Of a stretch of 64,000 nucleotides of DNA, positions 1-9,836 are shown piece after piece. The notes beneath the pieces were generated by a model. The model was not told the origin of the DNA. It worked only from the letters and a program-made list of their open reading frames with translations, and searched no databases. The stretch lies in assembly GCF_000154445.1 (NCBI RefSeq), contig NZ_DS499566.1. One strand, 5' to 3'. Position 1 is the first letter of the stretch, and every line of letters begins with the position of its first letter. Made by a program: the position numbers and the translations under genes. The stretch is from Intestinibacter bartlettii (GTDB lineage: Bacteria > Bacillota > Clostridia > Peptostreptococcales > Peptostreptococcaceae).

Positions 1-1212
1 TAGAACATCTAGTTGGAATGTAGATTGGTCTTTATATGAAAATGAATATACTAAAAATGTTAATAAAATGGACTCTTCAAAAAATGAAATAACTTGGAAG
101 TCTAACTTAATTTCATTCAAAAGTATTTCACCTGCTGGTGATCAATTTGATATGGAAGAATTAAAACGAGCTTTTTTAAACAGGTTTAATTTAGAGGGTC
201 ATAAATTATTAAATTACGGATATGCTCAAGGTTATAAACCTCTAATTGAGTTTTTAATACAATATATGAATAAAAAAAATGTAGATTCCACAAATAAAGA
301 TATATTAGTTACTAATGGATTTACAGAAGCTTTAAATATAATAATATCATCACTCACTAAACCTGGAGATTATATTTTATGTGAAAACCCAACTCATAAT
401 GTATCTTTAAAAATATTTAAATCATATAATTTAATATTTTGCCTATGAACTTAGATAAAAACAATCTAGATTTTGAAAGCATAAATGATACTCTAAAAAA
501 ATATAAAGGTAAGATTAAATTTGTATATATTACACCATCATATAATAATCCTACCGGTATAGTTTTGTCTCCAGAAGATAGGTTTAAATTCTATAATATA
601 ATGAAAGAAAATAATATCGCTATAATAGAAGATGGATTTAATGAGGAGCTTCTCTACTCTAGTTCACATATATTCCCAATATGTTCTTTAGATAATAAAA
701 ATAATGGAGTAATATATATAGGAAGTTTTTCAAAAATCTTATTCCCTGGAATGAGGATAGGTTGGATATTTGGCGATAAAAATTTAATTGATAGATTAGT
801 CAGTGTAAAAAGAAGTATAAATATGCATGTATCTTTTTTAGATCAAGGAATATTATATGATTATCTAAAAAATAGTAATTTTGATAAATATTTAAAGAAA
901 ATACGAAAATACTATGGAGATAAGTTTAACTTTGCACTACAATGTGCTAATAAATACATCGATTATGAATATGTATTAGGAGATGGTGGGCTTCATTTAT
1001 TCTTTAAATTAAAAGACATAGATACGAGATATCTGCTTCAAAAATGCTACGAAAAGGGCGTTATATTTATGCCCGGAGATGTATTTTTTATAAATGAAAA
1101 TCAAAATAACTTTATGAGACTAGGATTTTCTAGATTAGAAAAAGATGAAATTGAAAAAGGAATAAAAATAATTGGTGAGACTATAGATGAAATCAAGAAA
1201 TCTGTATTATAA
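1..1212 (+). pseudogene. MocR-type PLP aminotransferase, frame-broken and cut by the left edge
   Basis: Fold-type I aminotransferase domain, most like the C-terminal half of MocR/PdxR-type GntR regulators. The frame is open from base 2, so the protein begins outside the window and an N-terminal winged-helix domain may lie there. Visible marks are YNNPTG, the PLP-lysine motif GSFSK, RIGW, and the C-terminal LGFSR arginine motif. The first frame stops at 446-448, while the rest of the domain continues in the next frame through 1212. The break lies in an AT-rich stretch near 430-445, and joining the frames by one base gives a continuous domain. It is either a real pseudogene or a one-base sequence error. 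A plain class I aminotransferase is the alternative if no HTH precedes it. Confidence 0.75.
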
Positions 1213-1268
1213 ATACATTTAAAATATAGACTTTCTTTGAAACACATATAAAAAAACTATAATATTTC

Positions 1269-1308
1269 AAAAGCCCCTTTTAGTGTTAACTCTATAAGGG
1301 GCTTTATT
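1269..1308. terminator. Intrinsic terminator between convergent genes
   Basis: A 10-bp perfect stem, AAAGCCCCTT pairing with AAGGGGCTTT around a 16-base loop, followed by ATTT. It lies between the aminotransferase-like gene and the converging murF and can serve either strand. Confidence 0.75.
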
Positions 1309-1349
1309 TCAACTTTATGTTAAAATAAACTTGGTTAAGTTAATTTTTA

Positions 1350-2728
1350 TTATTTATTTAAAAATTCTACAACTTCCTCTAAATGCATTCCTCTAGATGC
1401 TTTTACTAAAATTGTATCTCCTTTTTGTAGTATATTTTTGAAGTTTTCCATAGCTTCTTCTTTAGTTGCAAAATGATGTACATTATCTTTGTTCATATTA
1501 TTTTCTAAAGCTTCTTTTGATATAAACTCAGCATCTTTACCGATTGCAATAATTACATCTGCATTTTCACTTGCATCTTTACCAACTTGCTTGTGTCCTT
1601 CTTCTGCAAATGAACCCATTTCAAATATATCTCCTAATATTGCTACTCTTCTTGTTTTATATCTGTTTAAAACTTTTAAAGCTGCTCTCATAGAATCTAC
1701 ACTTGCATTGTAAACTGAATCTATTACTGTATAGTTATCATTTTTTATAACATCCATTCTAGATTTAGTTATTTCTAAAGTTTCAAGGCCATTTCTTATT
1801 TCGTCTAAAGTTAAATTTAAAGTTTTGCCTACAAGTATTGCAGCCATAGCATTGTATATATTATGTTCTCCAACTGTCGGTATATAGAATTTTTCTATTT
1901 TATTATCTATCATAACGTTAAATATAGTATCGTTATCATTCATTTCAAAATCTACACAGTATATTGTGTTATCTTTTTCAAAACCAAAAGTTTTTAAGTT
2001 ATATTTTAAATCTTTTCCTTTTAATGTAGCTAACATATCGTCATCACCATTTACGATTAATGTTGAATTTTCATCAAAGTTTGTAGTAATCTCCATTTTA
2101 GCTTTAAATATACCTTCTCTTGAGCCAAGTCTCTCAACATGCGAAAGTCCTATATTTGATATAACTCCTATTTTGAGGATTAACTATATTTACTAAATAT
2201 TCAATTTTCGTTAAATCCACTCATACCCATTTCGATTACTGCACACTCATAACTTTTATCTAAATTTGCAAGTGTTAGTGGTACACCAAATTGGTTATTT
2301 AAGTTGCCTGTGTTTTTAAGAGTTTTGAACTTGCTACTTACTGCAGAGAAAACCATATCTCTTGTAGATGTTTTTCCAACACTACCTGTTATTCCTATAT
2401 ATGGTATATCAAATTTACTTTTATAGTATCTAGCTATATCTCCAAGTGCAAATTCTGTATTTTCAACTTCGATTATGTTTAAATCTTCTCCTATTATTTC
2501 AAAGTTATTACTTTTGTTTTTTATTATCGTTTTGCATCCGTTTTCTATTGCTGAATTTATAAATTTATGTCCGTCTAAAGATTCTCCTATTATAGCGAAA
2601 AATACGCTGTTTTTATTTGCAATTCTACTATCTATAACTAATTCATTTATAGATGTTACTTCTTCACTTTTACTTGTTAAATCGCCACTAGTGGCATTTA
2701 CTAATTCCTCTATAGATAAATAATCCAT
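1350..2728 (-). pseudogene. murF: MurF, UDP-MurNAc-tripeptide:D-Ala-D-Ala ligase, broken by two frameshifts
   Basis: Cytoplasmic ATP-dependent ligase that completes the UDP-MurNAc-pentapeptide of peptidoglycan. The N-terminal part (2201-2728) has the MurF substrate domain and the ATP loop GITGSVGKTS. The C-terminal part (1350-2096) has the central and C-terminal domains with GDIFEMG and VKASRGMHLE. Between them, one extra base in the T run at 2205-2208 and one extra base at 2175 (plus strand) break the frame. Removing both restores continuous MurF sequence through 2097-2200, including GVISNIGLSHVERLGS, and gives 458 aa, the usual MurF length. MurF is normally essential and single-copy, so sequence error is a strong alternative to decay. 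Confidence 0.9.
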
Positions 2729-2823
2729 ATTTGCTCCTCTCTAATACTTTAAATTCTCTAAAAAATTATATCATATATAATAATATTTTCATAATTTTAT
2801 ATTTGTGATTTAAATACTTCTAA

Positions 2824-3615
2824 TTAAACATTATTTTTAACTGCTTCTCTTAATTTTATAAAACCATTTTTATAAAGTATATCTAATGATTCTCTAAGTT
2901 CGTCTACATGGGTTATTTCAAGTGTTACAGTTATGTCTTTATCTTTTACTATATTTAAAATCTCAATTATGTCTAATTCACCTTTGTTTATTCCTAAATG
3001 TGAGTCTCTATCCCCAAAGTTATTATGTATATGCATATGTTTTATATATTTTTTAAGTATTTTCATCCATTCCATCACATCTGCTTTTGAATAAGCATTT
3101 ACATGACCTACATCTAGACATACTGATGTTTTTTCATCATGAATTTCTTCCATAAGTTCATTTAGTAAAAAGTAGTCCTCTTCATGAACATTTTCAATAT
3201 GTATTTTTATATCGTCATCTTCTTTGCCTTCTTTAAAATCATTCCAATAGATAGGAGTTCTTTGCATCCATTCAATATAACTATATGTCTTTGGATAATA
3301 TCCATTGTGATATACTACAAAATTTGCATCCATTTTTTTAGCAACATTGTAAGCTTGCTGCATTCTGTAATTTGTAGCTTTAGTTATTAATTCATCACGG
3401 GCTCCTGGAATTAAATCAGCATATGGACCATGTATTCCAAGATTAATCTTCCCATATAAATCACCTAGTTCTCTTTTATAATTTTCTATAAACTCATCTT
3501 GTCTATCTAAACAGTAAGGACTAGCAAATAAAACAATTTCTAATCCTATTTCATACTTTTCTAATAAATCTATAATATTTTCTGTTTCTGTTAATTGTGA
3601 TATATATACCTTCAT
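2824..3615 (-). CDS. Sugar phosphate isomerase/epimerase-like TIM-barrel protein
   Basis: A 263-aa protein of the xylose isomerase-like / AP endonuclease 2 superfamily. It shows the metal-site pattern of that fold: GIHGPYADLIPG, IENVHEEDYF, CLDVGHVNAYSK, HMHIHNNFGDRDSHLGINKGELD and EITH near the C-terminus. Such enzymes isomerise sugars or cleave abasic DNA, and the substrate cannot be told here. It has no signal peptide. A GAAAGGGG ribosome site precedes the ATG. It lies just downstream of murF on the same strand with a 95-base gap. Confidence 0.75.
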   Translation of the reverse strand: MKVYISQLTETENIIDLLEKYEIGLEIVLFASPYCLDRQDEFIENYKRELGDLYGKINLGIHGPYADLIPGARDELITKATNYRMQQAYNVAKKMDANFVVYHNGYYPKTYSYIEWMQRTPIYWNDFKEGKEDDDIKIHIENVHEEDYFLLNELMEEIHDEKTSVCLDVGHVNAYSKADVMEWMKILKKYIKHMHIHNNFGDRDSHLGINKGELDIIEILNIVKDKDITVTLEITHVDELRESLDILYKNGFIKLREAVKNNV

Positions 3616-3817
3616 ATTATATGCCCCTTTCTTTCATTAATCTAGAGCGCTTTTTTATATTCAAACAAATCTAAAATAAACTTTCTACATAATATTTTAA
3701 TTCACTATAAATATTTTTTTATTTTATTATCAATATTATTGTTTATGAGTTATATATAATGTAGATTTTAATCAAAGTAAATATTTATTAATTAAATTTT
3801 ATACCTTGAAGGTAATC

Positions 3818-3846
3818 TTGACAATAATTATCATCAAGTATTTACT
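3818..3846 (+). promoter_or_regulatory. Candidate sigma-A promoter for the ABC-F gene
   Basis: TTGACA at 3818-3823, a 17-base spacer, then TTTACT at 3841-3846 (4 of 6 to TATAAT), about 38 bases before the ABC-F start codon. A perfect -35 at ideal spacing supports it. Confidence 0.55.
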
Positions 3847-3883
3847 AATTATTAAATTTAAATTTTATATAAAGGTGAGATAG

Positions 3884-5806
3884 ATGAACTTAATAACATT
3901 AGAAAACATTAGCAAAAGTTATTCTGAAAAAAAATTACTTGAAGATATTTCTTTAGGAATAAATGATAAAGAAAAAATAGGCTTAATCGGTGTAAATGGT
4001 ACTGGTAAGTCTACTTTACTTAAAATAATTGCTGGTGCTGAAATACCAGATGATGGTACTATTACAAAAGCTAATAAAGTGAGAATAGAATACCTACCTC
4101 AAAATCCTTATTACGACGAAAATGCTACTGTTTTGGAACAAGTATTTAAGGGAACTTGTGAGGAGATGAAAATTATAGGAAATTATCAAGATGTTTTAGA
4201 TAAGATAAATAAATCTTATGATGAAAAACTAAATGATAGACTTCTAAAGTTACAAGAAAAAATGGATGCACTAAATCTTTGGGATTTAGAAAGTAGCGCA
4301 AAAACTGTATTAACTAAACTTGGAATAAAAGACTTCAATCAAAAGGTAAAAGAGCTTTCTGGTGGTCAAAGAAAAAGAGTTTCGCTTGCATCTGCACTTA
4401 TTACACCTTGTGAGTTGCTTATTTTAGACGAGCCTACAAACCACTTAGACAATGATACTATCGATTGGTTAGAAACTTACTTAAACTCATTTAAAGGTTC
4501 TATTTTAATGATTACACATGACAGATACTTCTTAGATCGTGTGACTAATAGAATATTAGAACTTGATAAGGGTATTTTATACAGCTATGAAGGAAATTAC
4601 TCTGTATTTTTAGAGAAAAAAATGAACAGACTTCAACTTGCTGAATCAATGGAAGCAAAACGCCAAAACTTACTTAGAAAAGAACTTGCCTGGGTAAGAC
4701 GTGGGGCTAAGGCTAGAACAACAAAACAAAAAGCTAGACTTCAAAGATTTGATGAATTATCAAATAAAAATGACTACACTCCAGAAGATAAATTAGAAAT
4801 CTCTGTTGGTAGCAGTAGACTTGGTAAAAAAATAATTGAAATCGAAAATCTAAGCAAATCATTTGATGGAAGAACTTTTATAGATAATTTAGATTATACT
4901 CTAGCTCGTACAGATAGAATCGGTATAGTTGGTAGAAATGGTCTTGGCAAATCTACCTTAATAAGACTTTTAAATGGTGAATTAAAACCAGATAGCGGTA
5001 CGATTTCTATTGGTGAAACTGTAAAGATAGGTTGCTTTAACCAAGATACTTCAAAAATGCATCCTGATATGAGAGCAATAGATTATATAAAAGAAGAAAG
5101 TGACTATATAACTACTGCTGATGGACATAAAATTACGGCATCACAAATGTGTGAAAAATTCTTATTTAATGGAACTCTACAATACACTCATATTAAAAAC
5201 TTATCAGGTGGAGAAAAAAGAAGACTTCAATTACTTAGAGTCCTTATGATGGCTCCTAATGTACTTTTACTAGATGAGCCTACAAATGATTTAGATATCG
5301 ATACTCTAAGCCGTCTAGAGGATTATTTAGACGACTTTAACGGCGTACTTATCTGCGTTTCACATGATAGATACTTCTTAGATAGAGTTTGCAACAAAAT
5401 ATTTGCATACGAAGGTCGTGGAAAAATAAATATATACACTGGAAATTACAGTGATTACTTAGATTATAGAGAACAAGAAAATATCGAATTTGAAGAATTC
5501 GAAGATAAAGTTAAAGAAGAAAAACCTAAAACTCCTAAAAAAGAAAAACCTAAGGCTAAAAATAAACCTAAATTTTCTTATAATGAGCAAAGGGAATTTG
5601 ATACTATAGATGAAGATATCGAAAAATTAGAAGACAAAATAGCTTCTTTAGAAGAAGATACTTCTAAATATGCGACTGATTTTACAAAATTACAAGAAAT
5701 AATGGATGAAAAAACAAAATTAGAAAATGAATTACAGGTAAAATACGAACGTTGGGAATACTTAAACAACTTAGCTGAAGAAATAGCTAATTGGAGTAAT
5801 AATTAA
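3884..5806 (+). CDS. ABC-F family ribosome-associated ATPase (Uup/YdiF type)
   Basis: A 640-aa soluble protein with two ABC ATPase domains and no membrane segments. Domain 1 has Walker A GVNGTGKS (36-43), signature LSGGQ (158-162) and ILDEPTNHLD. Domain 2 has GRNGLGKS (350-357), LSGGEKRR (440-447) and LLLDEPTNDLD. The basic linker near 245-300 is the P-site tRNA interaction motif of ABC-F proteins. A lysine/proline-rich hinge and a C-terminal coiled coil (about 560-640) match the Uup-type tail. ABC-F proteins act on the translating ribosome. No upstream leader peptide typical of inducible antibiotic-resistance ABC-Fs was seen, so a housekeeping translation factor is more likely. Confidence 0.9.
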   Translation: MNLITLENISKSYSEKKLLEDISLGINDKEKIGLIGVNGTGKSTLLKIIAGAEIPDDGTITKANKVRIEYLPQNPYYDENATVLEQVFKGTCEEMKIIGNYQDVLDKINKSYDEKLNDRLLKLQEKMDALNLWDLESSAKTVLTKLGIKDFNQKVKELSGGQRKRVSLASALITPCELLILDEPTNHLDNDTIDWLETYLNSFKGSILMITHDRYFLDRVTNRILELDKGILYSYEGNYSVFLEKKMNRLQLAESMEAKRQNLLRKELAWVRRGAKARTTKQKARLQRFDELSNKNDYTPEDKLEISVGSSRLGKKIIEIENLSKSFDGRTFIDNLDYTLARTDRIGIVGRNGLGKSTLIRLLNGELKPDSGTISIGETVKIGCFNQDTSKMHPDMRAIDYIKEESDYITTADGHKITASQMCEKFLFNGTLQYTHIKNLSGGEKRRLQLLRVLMMAPNVLLLDEPTNDLDIDTLSRLEDYLDDFNGVLICVSHDRYFLDRVCNKIFAYEGRGKINIYTGNYSDYLDYREQENIEFEEFEDKVKEEKPKTPKKEKPKAKNKPKFSYNEQREFDTIDEDIEKLEDKIASLEEDTSKYATDFTKLQEIMDEKTKLENELQVKYERWEYLNNLAEEIANWSNN

Positions 5807-5858
5807 TATTTTATTCAACAAATTGTATTAACTAGTGTGATTTATGAGGAGGAATAAT

Positions 5859-6596
5859 ATGAATATATACGCACACAGAGGCAACAGTGGTTTCTTCCCA
5901 GAAAACACTATGTATGCTTTTAAAAAGTCTCTTGACTTAGGTATTTACGGCATCGAAATTGATGTTCAAAAAACTAAAGATGGAATTTTAGTCGTTCATC
6001 ATGATGAAACTTTAGGAAGAATGTTCGACGGCAAAGGTTCTATAAAAAAATCTACTTTTGAACAACTAAGAGAATTAAATCTAAAAGATGAAGAATTGAA
6101 AAATAAAGCTGATTGTAAAATTCCTACATTAGAAGAAGTTTTAGAATTTATAAAAGATACAGATTTAACTTTAAATATAGAAATTAAAAACAACAAAGTT
6201 AGATATAAAAATATAGAAAAAGATATTTTAGATATTGTTAAACAATACGAGATGGAAGATAAAGTTGTTATATCTTCTTTCAATTATAAAAGTTTAAAAA
6301 GAATTTCAAAATTGAACAGCAAGGTAAAAACTGCTTATTTAGTTGGTCCTCTTACTTTTAAACGTAGAAACTTAAAAAAGATATTAAAAATATGTAAAGA
6401 CTGCAAATGTACTTATATACATCCATCTTGTGATGTCGTAAATAAAGAATTTGTAGCAGAAGCACATAAAAGAGGTCTTTTAGTACAAGTTTATACTGTA
6501 AACTCTGTAACTATCATGAAAAAACTTATAAAATTAAAAGTTGACGGAGTATTTACTAACTATCCTAAAATAATCAATACGCTAGTAAATGGTTAG
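5859..6596 (+). CDS. Cytoplasmic glycerophosphodiester phosphodiesterase
   Basis: A 245-aa GDPD/UgpQ-type TIM-barrel enzyme that splits glycerophosphodiesters into glycerol-3-phosphate and an alcohol. Family marks are HRGNSGFFPENT, EIDVQ, HHDETLGR, IEIKN and the C-terminal VYTVN with VDGVFTNYP. There is no signal peptide, so it should act inside the cell on deacylated phospholipids. AGGAGG at 5847-5852 points to the ATG at 5859 rather than the in-frame ATG at 5844, which precedes the ribosome site. It follows the ABC-F gene by 52 bases and may be co-transcribed. Confidence 0.88.
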   Translation: MNIYAHRGNSGFFPENTMYAFKKSLDLGIYGIEIDVQKTKDGILVVHHDETLGRMFDGKGSIKKSTFEQLRELNLKDEELKNKADCKIPTLEEVLEFIKDTDLTLNIEIKNNKVRYKNIEKDILDIVKQYEMEDKVVISSFNYKSLKRISKLNSKVKTAYLVGPLTFKRRNLKKILKICKDCKCTYIHPSCDVVNKEFVAEAHKRGLLVQVYTVNSVTIMKKLIKLKVDGVFTNYPKIINTLVNG

Positions 6597-6709
6597 TATT
6601 TAGATTAAAAAACAAGATATAAAACAATTAATCTATCAAATTATCAATACCTATTGACATATTTAACATAAAATTATACAATTTTATTAAATTATTGTGG
6701 AGGTTACAA

Positions 6710-7348
6710 ATGGAAAATATACTTAAAGAATTTGAAGTTTTGCAAAAAAACTTAAACGATCTACCTATTGAGAATTTAAGTGACTACGATTTAAGTAAAA
6801 CTGCTTTATTTATTGTAGATATTAATAATGGATTTGCAAAAGAAGGCGCTCTATATTCTGATAGGATAAAATCCCTTATAAATCCTATTCATGAATTTGT
6901 AAAACCGTTAGAAAACAAGTTAAATAAAATTATAGCCTTTACAGATACTCACGAAGAAGATTCAGTGGAATTATTAAGTTATGTACCTCACTGTCTATCA
7001 GGTAGTGATGAATGTAAGGTAGTCGATGAATTATTAGACATTAAAAACCTTGAAATTATTCCTAAAAATTCTACTAATGGCTTCTTTGCTATAGATATTA
7101 ATATATTGAACGATATAGATAATGTAGTGGTTGTTGGTGACTGTACAGATATATGCATATATCAATTTGTAGTTACTCTAAAGGCTTATTTTAATGAAAA
7201 AAATATAAACAAAAACATTGTAGTTCCTATGAATTTGGTAGATACTTATGATATCCCATTTGTTCATCCAGGAGATCTTTTGAACGTGGTATTTTTCAAT
7301 AGTATGATTCAAAATGGAGTTAAGCTAATTAAGAAATTTTCATTATAA
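6710..7348 (+). CDS. Isochorismatase-like cysteine hydrolase (nicotinamidase-related)
   Basis: A 212-aa member of the cysteine hydrolase family that includes nicotinamidase and isochorismatase. The catalytic Asp lies in FIVDINNGF and the nucleophilic Cys in VVVGDCTDICI. FTDTH, with a following acidic stretch, fits the metal site of nicotinamidases. The likely job is nicotinamide deamidation in NAD salvage, but substrate is inferred only. The ATG at 6710 was chosen because TGGAGG at 6697-6702 lies just before it. A strong terminator follows. Confidence 0.75.
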   Translation: MENILKEFEVLQKNLNDLPIENLSDYDLSKTALFIVDINNGFAKEGALYSDRIKSLINPIHEFVKPLENKLNKIIAFTDTHEEDSVELLSYVPHCLSGSDECKVVDELLDIKNLEIIPKNSTNGFFAIDINILNDIDNVVVVGDCTDICIYQFVVTLKAYFNEKNINKNIVVPMNLVDTYDIPFVHPGDLLNVVFFNSMIQNGVKLIKKFSL

Positions 7349-7367
7349 ATAACTAAAAACACACACT

Positions 7368-7410
7368 TCAAAAAAGATGCAAAATTTATACTATTTTGCA
7401 TCTTTTTTTG
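7368..7410 (+). terminator. Intrinsic terminator
   Basis: Stem AAAGATGCAAAAT / ATTTTGCATCTTT with a short loop and a run of seven T, directly after the isochorismatase-like gene. Confidence 0.88.
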
Positions 7411-7443
7411 TATTTAAAATGAATATAATTTCCTATTTGTTAT

Positions 7444-7472
7444 AAAAAAAGACGACATATGTCGTCTTTTTT
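7444..7472 (-). terminator. Intrinsic terminator, bidirectional form
   Basis: The palindrome GACGACATATGTCGTC at 7451-7466 is flanked by A runs on the left and T runs on the right. Read on the minus strand it closes the DUF3867-like gene whose stop codon touches it. Confidence 0.8.
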
Positions 7473-8124
7473 AATAATCGTATTCTTTGCAGTTTTCACA
7501 AATTGAAACTTTCATTTTTTTGCCTATCATATTTTTATAATCTAGTAAGAATTCATTTAATTGTGAATCGACTAAATTAATACTTTTTGAACTTATAAGT
7601 GTTACATTTTCTTTATCTATTATAATTTTAATATCATTTACATCATTTTTTAAATAACTTATTATAAAACTATCATATTCAAGCTTTGTAGCAAATTTAT
7701 TATAGAAATCAGAATTTTTAACTATATTCTCTTGAGCTTTGTCAATTTTTATTTCCACTTTCGGCTCTTCTTTTGTCTCAGTGTTATTATTCATATTTTT
7801 ATTTCTGATATCATTTATATTCATAGAAGATATAGAGCTTAAGTCATTTGGATTTATACCCATACCTCTAAGTTGTCTTTCTATTTCAGACTCATCTACC
7901 CCATATCTTTCTAGTAATTTTTTCTGCATATTCATAAATTTTTCATTTGATATGTTGTTTTCTCTCATATATTCATATATTTTAGATGTAAATTGTGACA
8001 TTGTCATACTACCATCTGCAACAGAAAAATAAAGTTCATACATATAATTTTCAAATTTGTCTATGTCAGTTTCTTTTACTTTATTTTTTAATTCATTAAA
8101 ATCTATTATTCTATCGTCTGACAT
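7471..8124 (-). CDS. DUF3867-like protein of unknown function
   Basis: A 217-aa soluble protein. The N-terminal half (DRIIDFNELKNKV onward) is helical and resembles the clostridial DUF3867 family as I remember it. The middle (about 105-130) is low-complexity and Asn/Lys/Glu-rich. The C-terminus ends in SICENCKEYDY, a CxxC pair that could bind metal. It has no signal peptide or membrane segment. An AGGAGGG ribosome site precedes the ATG. No function can be assigned. Confidence 0.7.
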   Translation of the reverse strand: MSDDRIIDFNELKNKVKETDIDKFENYMYELYFSVADGSMTMSQFTSKIYEYMRENNISNEKFMNMQKKLLERYGVDESEIERQLRGMGINPNDLSSISSMNINDIRNKNMNNNTETKEEPKVEIKIDKAQENIVKNSDFYNKFATKLEYDSFIISYLKNDVNDIKIIIDKENVTLISSKSINLVDSQLNEFLLDYKNMIGKKMKVSICENCKEYDY

Positions 8125-8320
8125 CCTAATCCCTCCTGTCTTTATGATATCTCTTTTATTTTTTAGAAATCTTTATTGAAATAAAATTCATAATCAATAT
8201 AATTTTTTATATACTATAATAAAATCTTCATTTTTAAAATTATACCATAGTTTTTTGAATTGATTATTGATTAATTTCTATATTTTTCTTTTTAGACAAT
8301 ATTATTTATATTAATAGATA

Positions 8321-8388
8321 GGAGGTGCCTCTTGTCATTTAGACTTTTATTAGTTCTTATTATATTGTTATTTTTAATAACACCCTGA
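8321..8388 (+). CDS. Tiny hydrophobic peptide gene (18 aa)
   Basis: GGAGGTG at 8321-8327 is followed six bases after GGAGG by a TTG at 8332. That frame encodes MSFRLLLVLIILLFLITP and stops at 8386-8388. The peptide is one membrane-spanning stretch with a single positive charge at the start, the build of small single-pass membrane peptides found in Firmicutes. It stands alone between two minus-strand genes and has a hairpin downstream. The ribosome site is the strongest evidence. Family unknown; chance is possible at this length. Confidence 0.45.
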
Positions 8389-8408
8389 TATTTAAATATA
8401 ATATTATC

Positions 8409-8476
8409 CAAAAAGAGGTATGAGACATAAAATAATCTATTATATACTATTTTACTCATACCTCCTAATTTTTATA
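8409..8476. terminator. Long-loop hairpin, possible terminator
   Basis: AGGTATGAG near 8415 pairs with CTCATACCT near 8456 around a loop of about 31 bases, followed on the plus strand by CCTAATTTTT. It could end the 18-codon gene on plus and, through the A run at its left side, the oxidoreductase on minus. Confidence 0.5.
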
Positions 8477-8487
8477 ATTTATTATTT

Positions 8488-9759
8488 CTAAAACATCATT
8501 TTTTCTATTTGTTTTGTCATTTCTACAGCGTCATTGAAAAATGATTCTACATCAACTACAGTTTCACTCACATTTGCAAATTCTGAAGCAAAAGTAGCAA
8601 CATGGCTATCTATGACTTCACCTACATATGATACACATGAATCGTAATTTTTAGTTTCTATTCTATTTATAAAATCTAAGAACATCTTTTCATCAGGATC
8701 TTCTTCATTTATTTTTATAATTTCTTCTTTATCTTTTAGGAAAATTTTTATTTTTATTTCCTTATCTTTATATGAAGCCTCTACTTCTCCATTTTTAAAG
8801 AATAATCTTATTTTTTTATCGCTTTCTTTTGTAAATGCATTTATATTGAAGTTTGCAGTTACATTATTGTCAAATTTAAATATACTAGTTAAATTATCAG
8901 CTACGTCGTTGTCACAGTAAAATACACATTTTCCATAAGGTCCTTCTTTTAAGATAGCTTCTAAGTTTTCTTTTGTCGGTCTTATATGGATTGAATTATT
9001 TATAAAGTTATTTTCTTTTAGATATAGTTTTTTTGCTGAAAATGGACATGACTTCTCTTCTCCACATCTAAAACAATTTTGACTCATTTTTGTATTGAAG
9101 TTATCCCAATTAAATGCCCTTAAATCAGAAAAACATGATACCTTTTTACATTTGCCACCACTTAAATTTATCATAATATCTATATCTTGGCAGCTATTTG
9201 TAAGCATAATTGCTCCAGTATCGCTAGTTATTCTCCAATTTCCTCTTACATAGTTGTGAACGAAAGTCTTATATCCAACATCGACATTGTATGATATATT
9301 TATTAGACTTCCTAAGTCTTTGTTTTGTGTAATTTCTTTTAATTTGTTATAGAAGTTAGAGTATCTATTGTTATAAGCTACCATAAATAGTCTGTCTTTA
9401 TTTTCAACACAAAATTCTTTTAAATGAACAAGCCCATCTAAGCTGTTTGATGCAGGAGTTTCTACTAAAACATCATATCCTTTTACTAGTAATACTTGAG
9501 CAGTGTCATAATGTAGTAAATCGTAATGTGATATTATAACTGCATCTGCTAATTTGTCGTGAGCTATAAAGTCATTTAAGTTGTCAAATACCATATTTTC
9601 ATCTATAGGATATTTTTCTAAGAATAAATCTCTTCTACCCTTTTTATTTTCCACAAAAGCAACTATTTCGCATTTATCTTTGTATTTTTCTATTAAAGGT
9701 GCATATGTATATGCCCCTCTAAGTCCTGTCCCTATAATAGCTAATTTTATTTTTCCCAT
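8488..9759 (-). CDS. Gfo/Idh/MocA family NAD(P)-dependent oxidoreductase
   Basis: A 423-aa protein with an N-terminal Rossmann fold (AIIGTGLRGAY) and the C-terminal alpha/beta domain of the Gfo/Idh/MocA family, which oxidises or reduces sugars and cyclitols. A cysteine cluster (CFRCGEEKSC, CPFSAKKLY) occurs in a branch of this family and may bind metal. Substrate unknown. The start is placed at the ATG at 9759 because AAGGGGA lies just upstream, while an earlier in-frame ATG at 9786 has no ribosome site. It sits downstream of the EamA gene on the same strand, 77 bases apart. Confidence 0.85.
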   Translation of the reverse strand: MGKIKLAIIGTGLRGAYTYAPLIEKYKDKCEIVAFVENKKGRRDLFLEKYPIDENMVFDNLNDFIAHDKLADAVIISHYDLLHYDTAQVLLVKGYDVLVETPASNSLDGLVHLKEFCVENKDRLFMVAYNNRYSNFYNKLKEITQNKDLGSLINISYNVDVGYKTFVHNYVRGNWRITSDTGAIMLTNSCQDIDIMINLSGGKCKKVSCFSDLRAFNWDNFNTKMSQNCFRCGEEKSCPFSAKKLYLKENNFINNSIHIRPTKENLEAILKEGPYGKCVFYCDNDVADNLTSIFKFDNNVTANFNINAFTKESDKKIRLFFKNGEVEASYKDKEIKIKIFLKDKEEIIKINEEDPDEKMFLDFINRIETKNYDSCVSYVGEVIDSHVATFASEFANVSETVVDVESFFNDAVEMTKQIEKMMF

Positions 9760-9836
9760 ACTAAATTCCCCTTTTCTAAAGTGCAAAATATTCCGTATGG
9801 TTTAATTATAGTATATTTATATAATTATAGGTAAAT

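Noticed and set aside
3884..5806. ABC-F as an antibiotic-resistance determinant
   Set aside because: The C-terminal Uup-type coiled coil and absence of an inducible leader favour a housekeeping factor.
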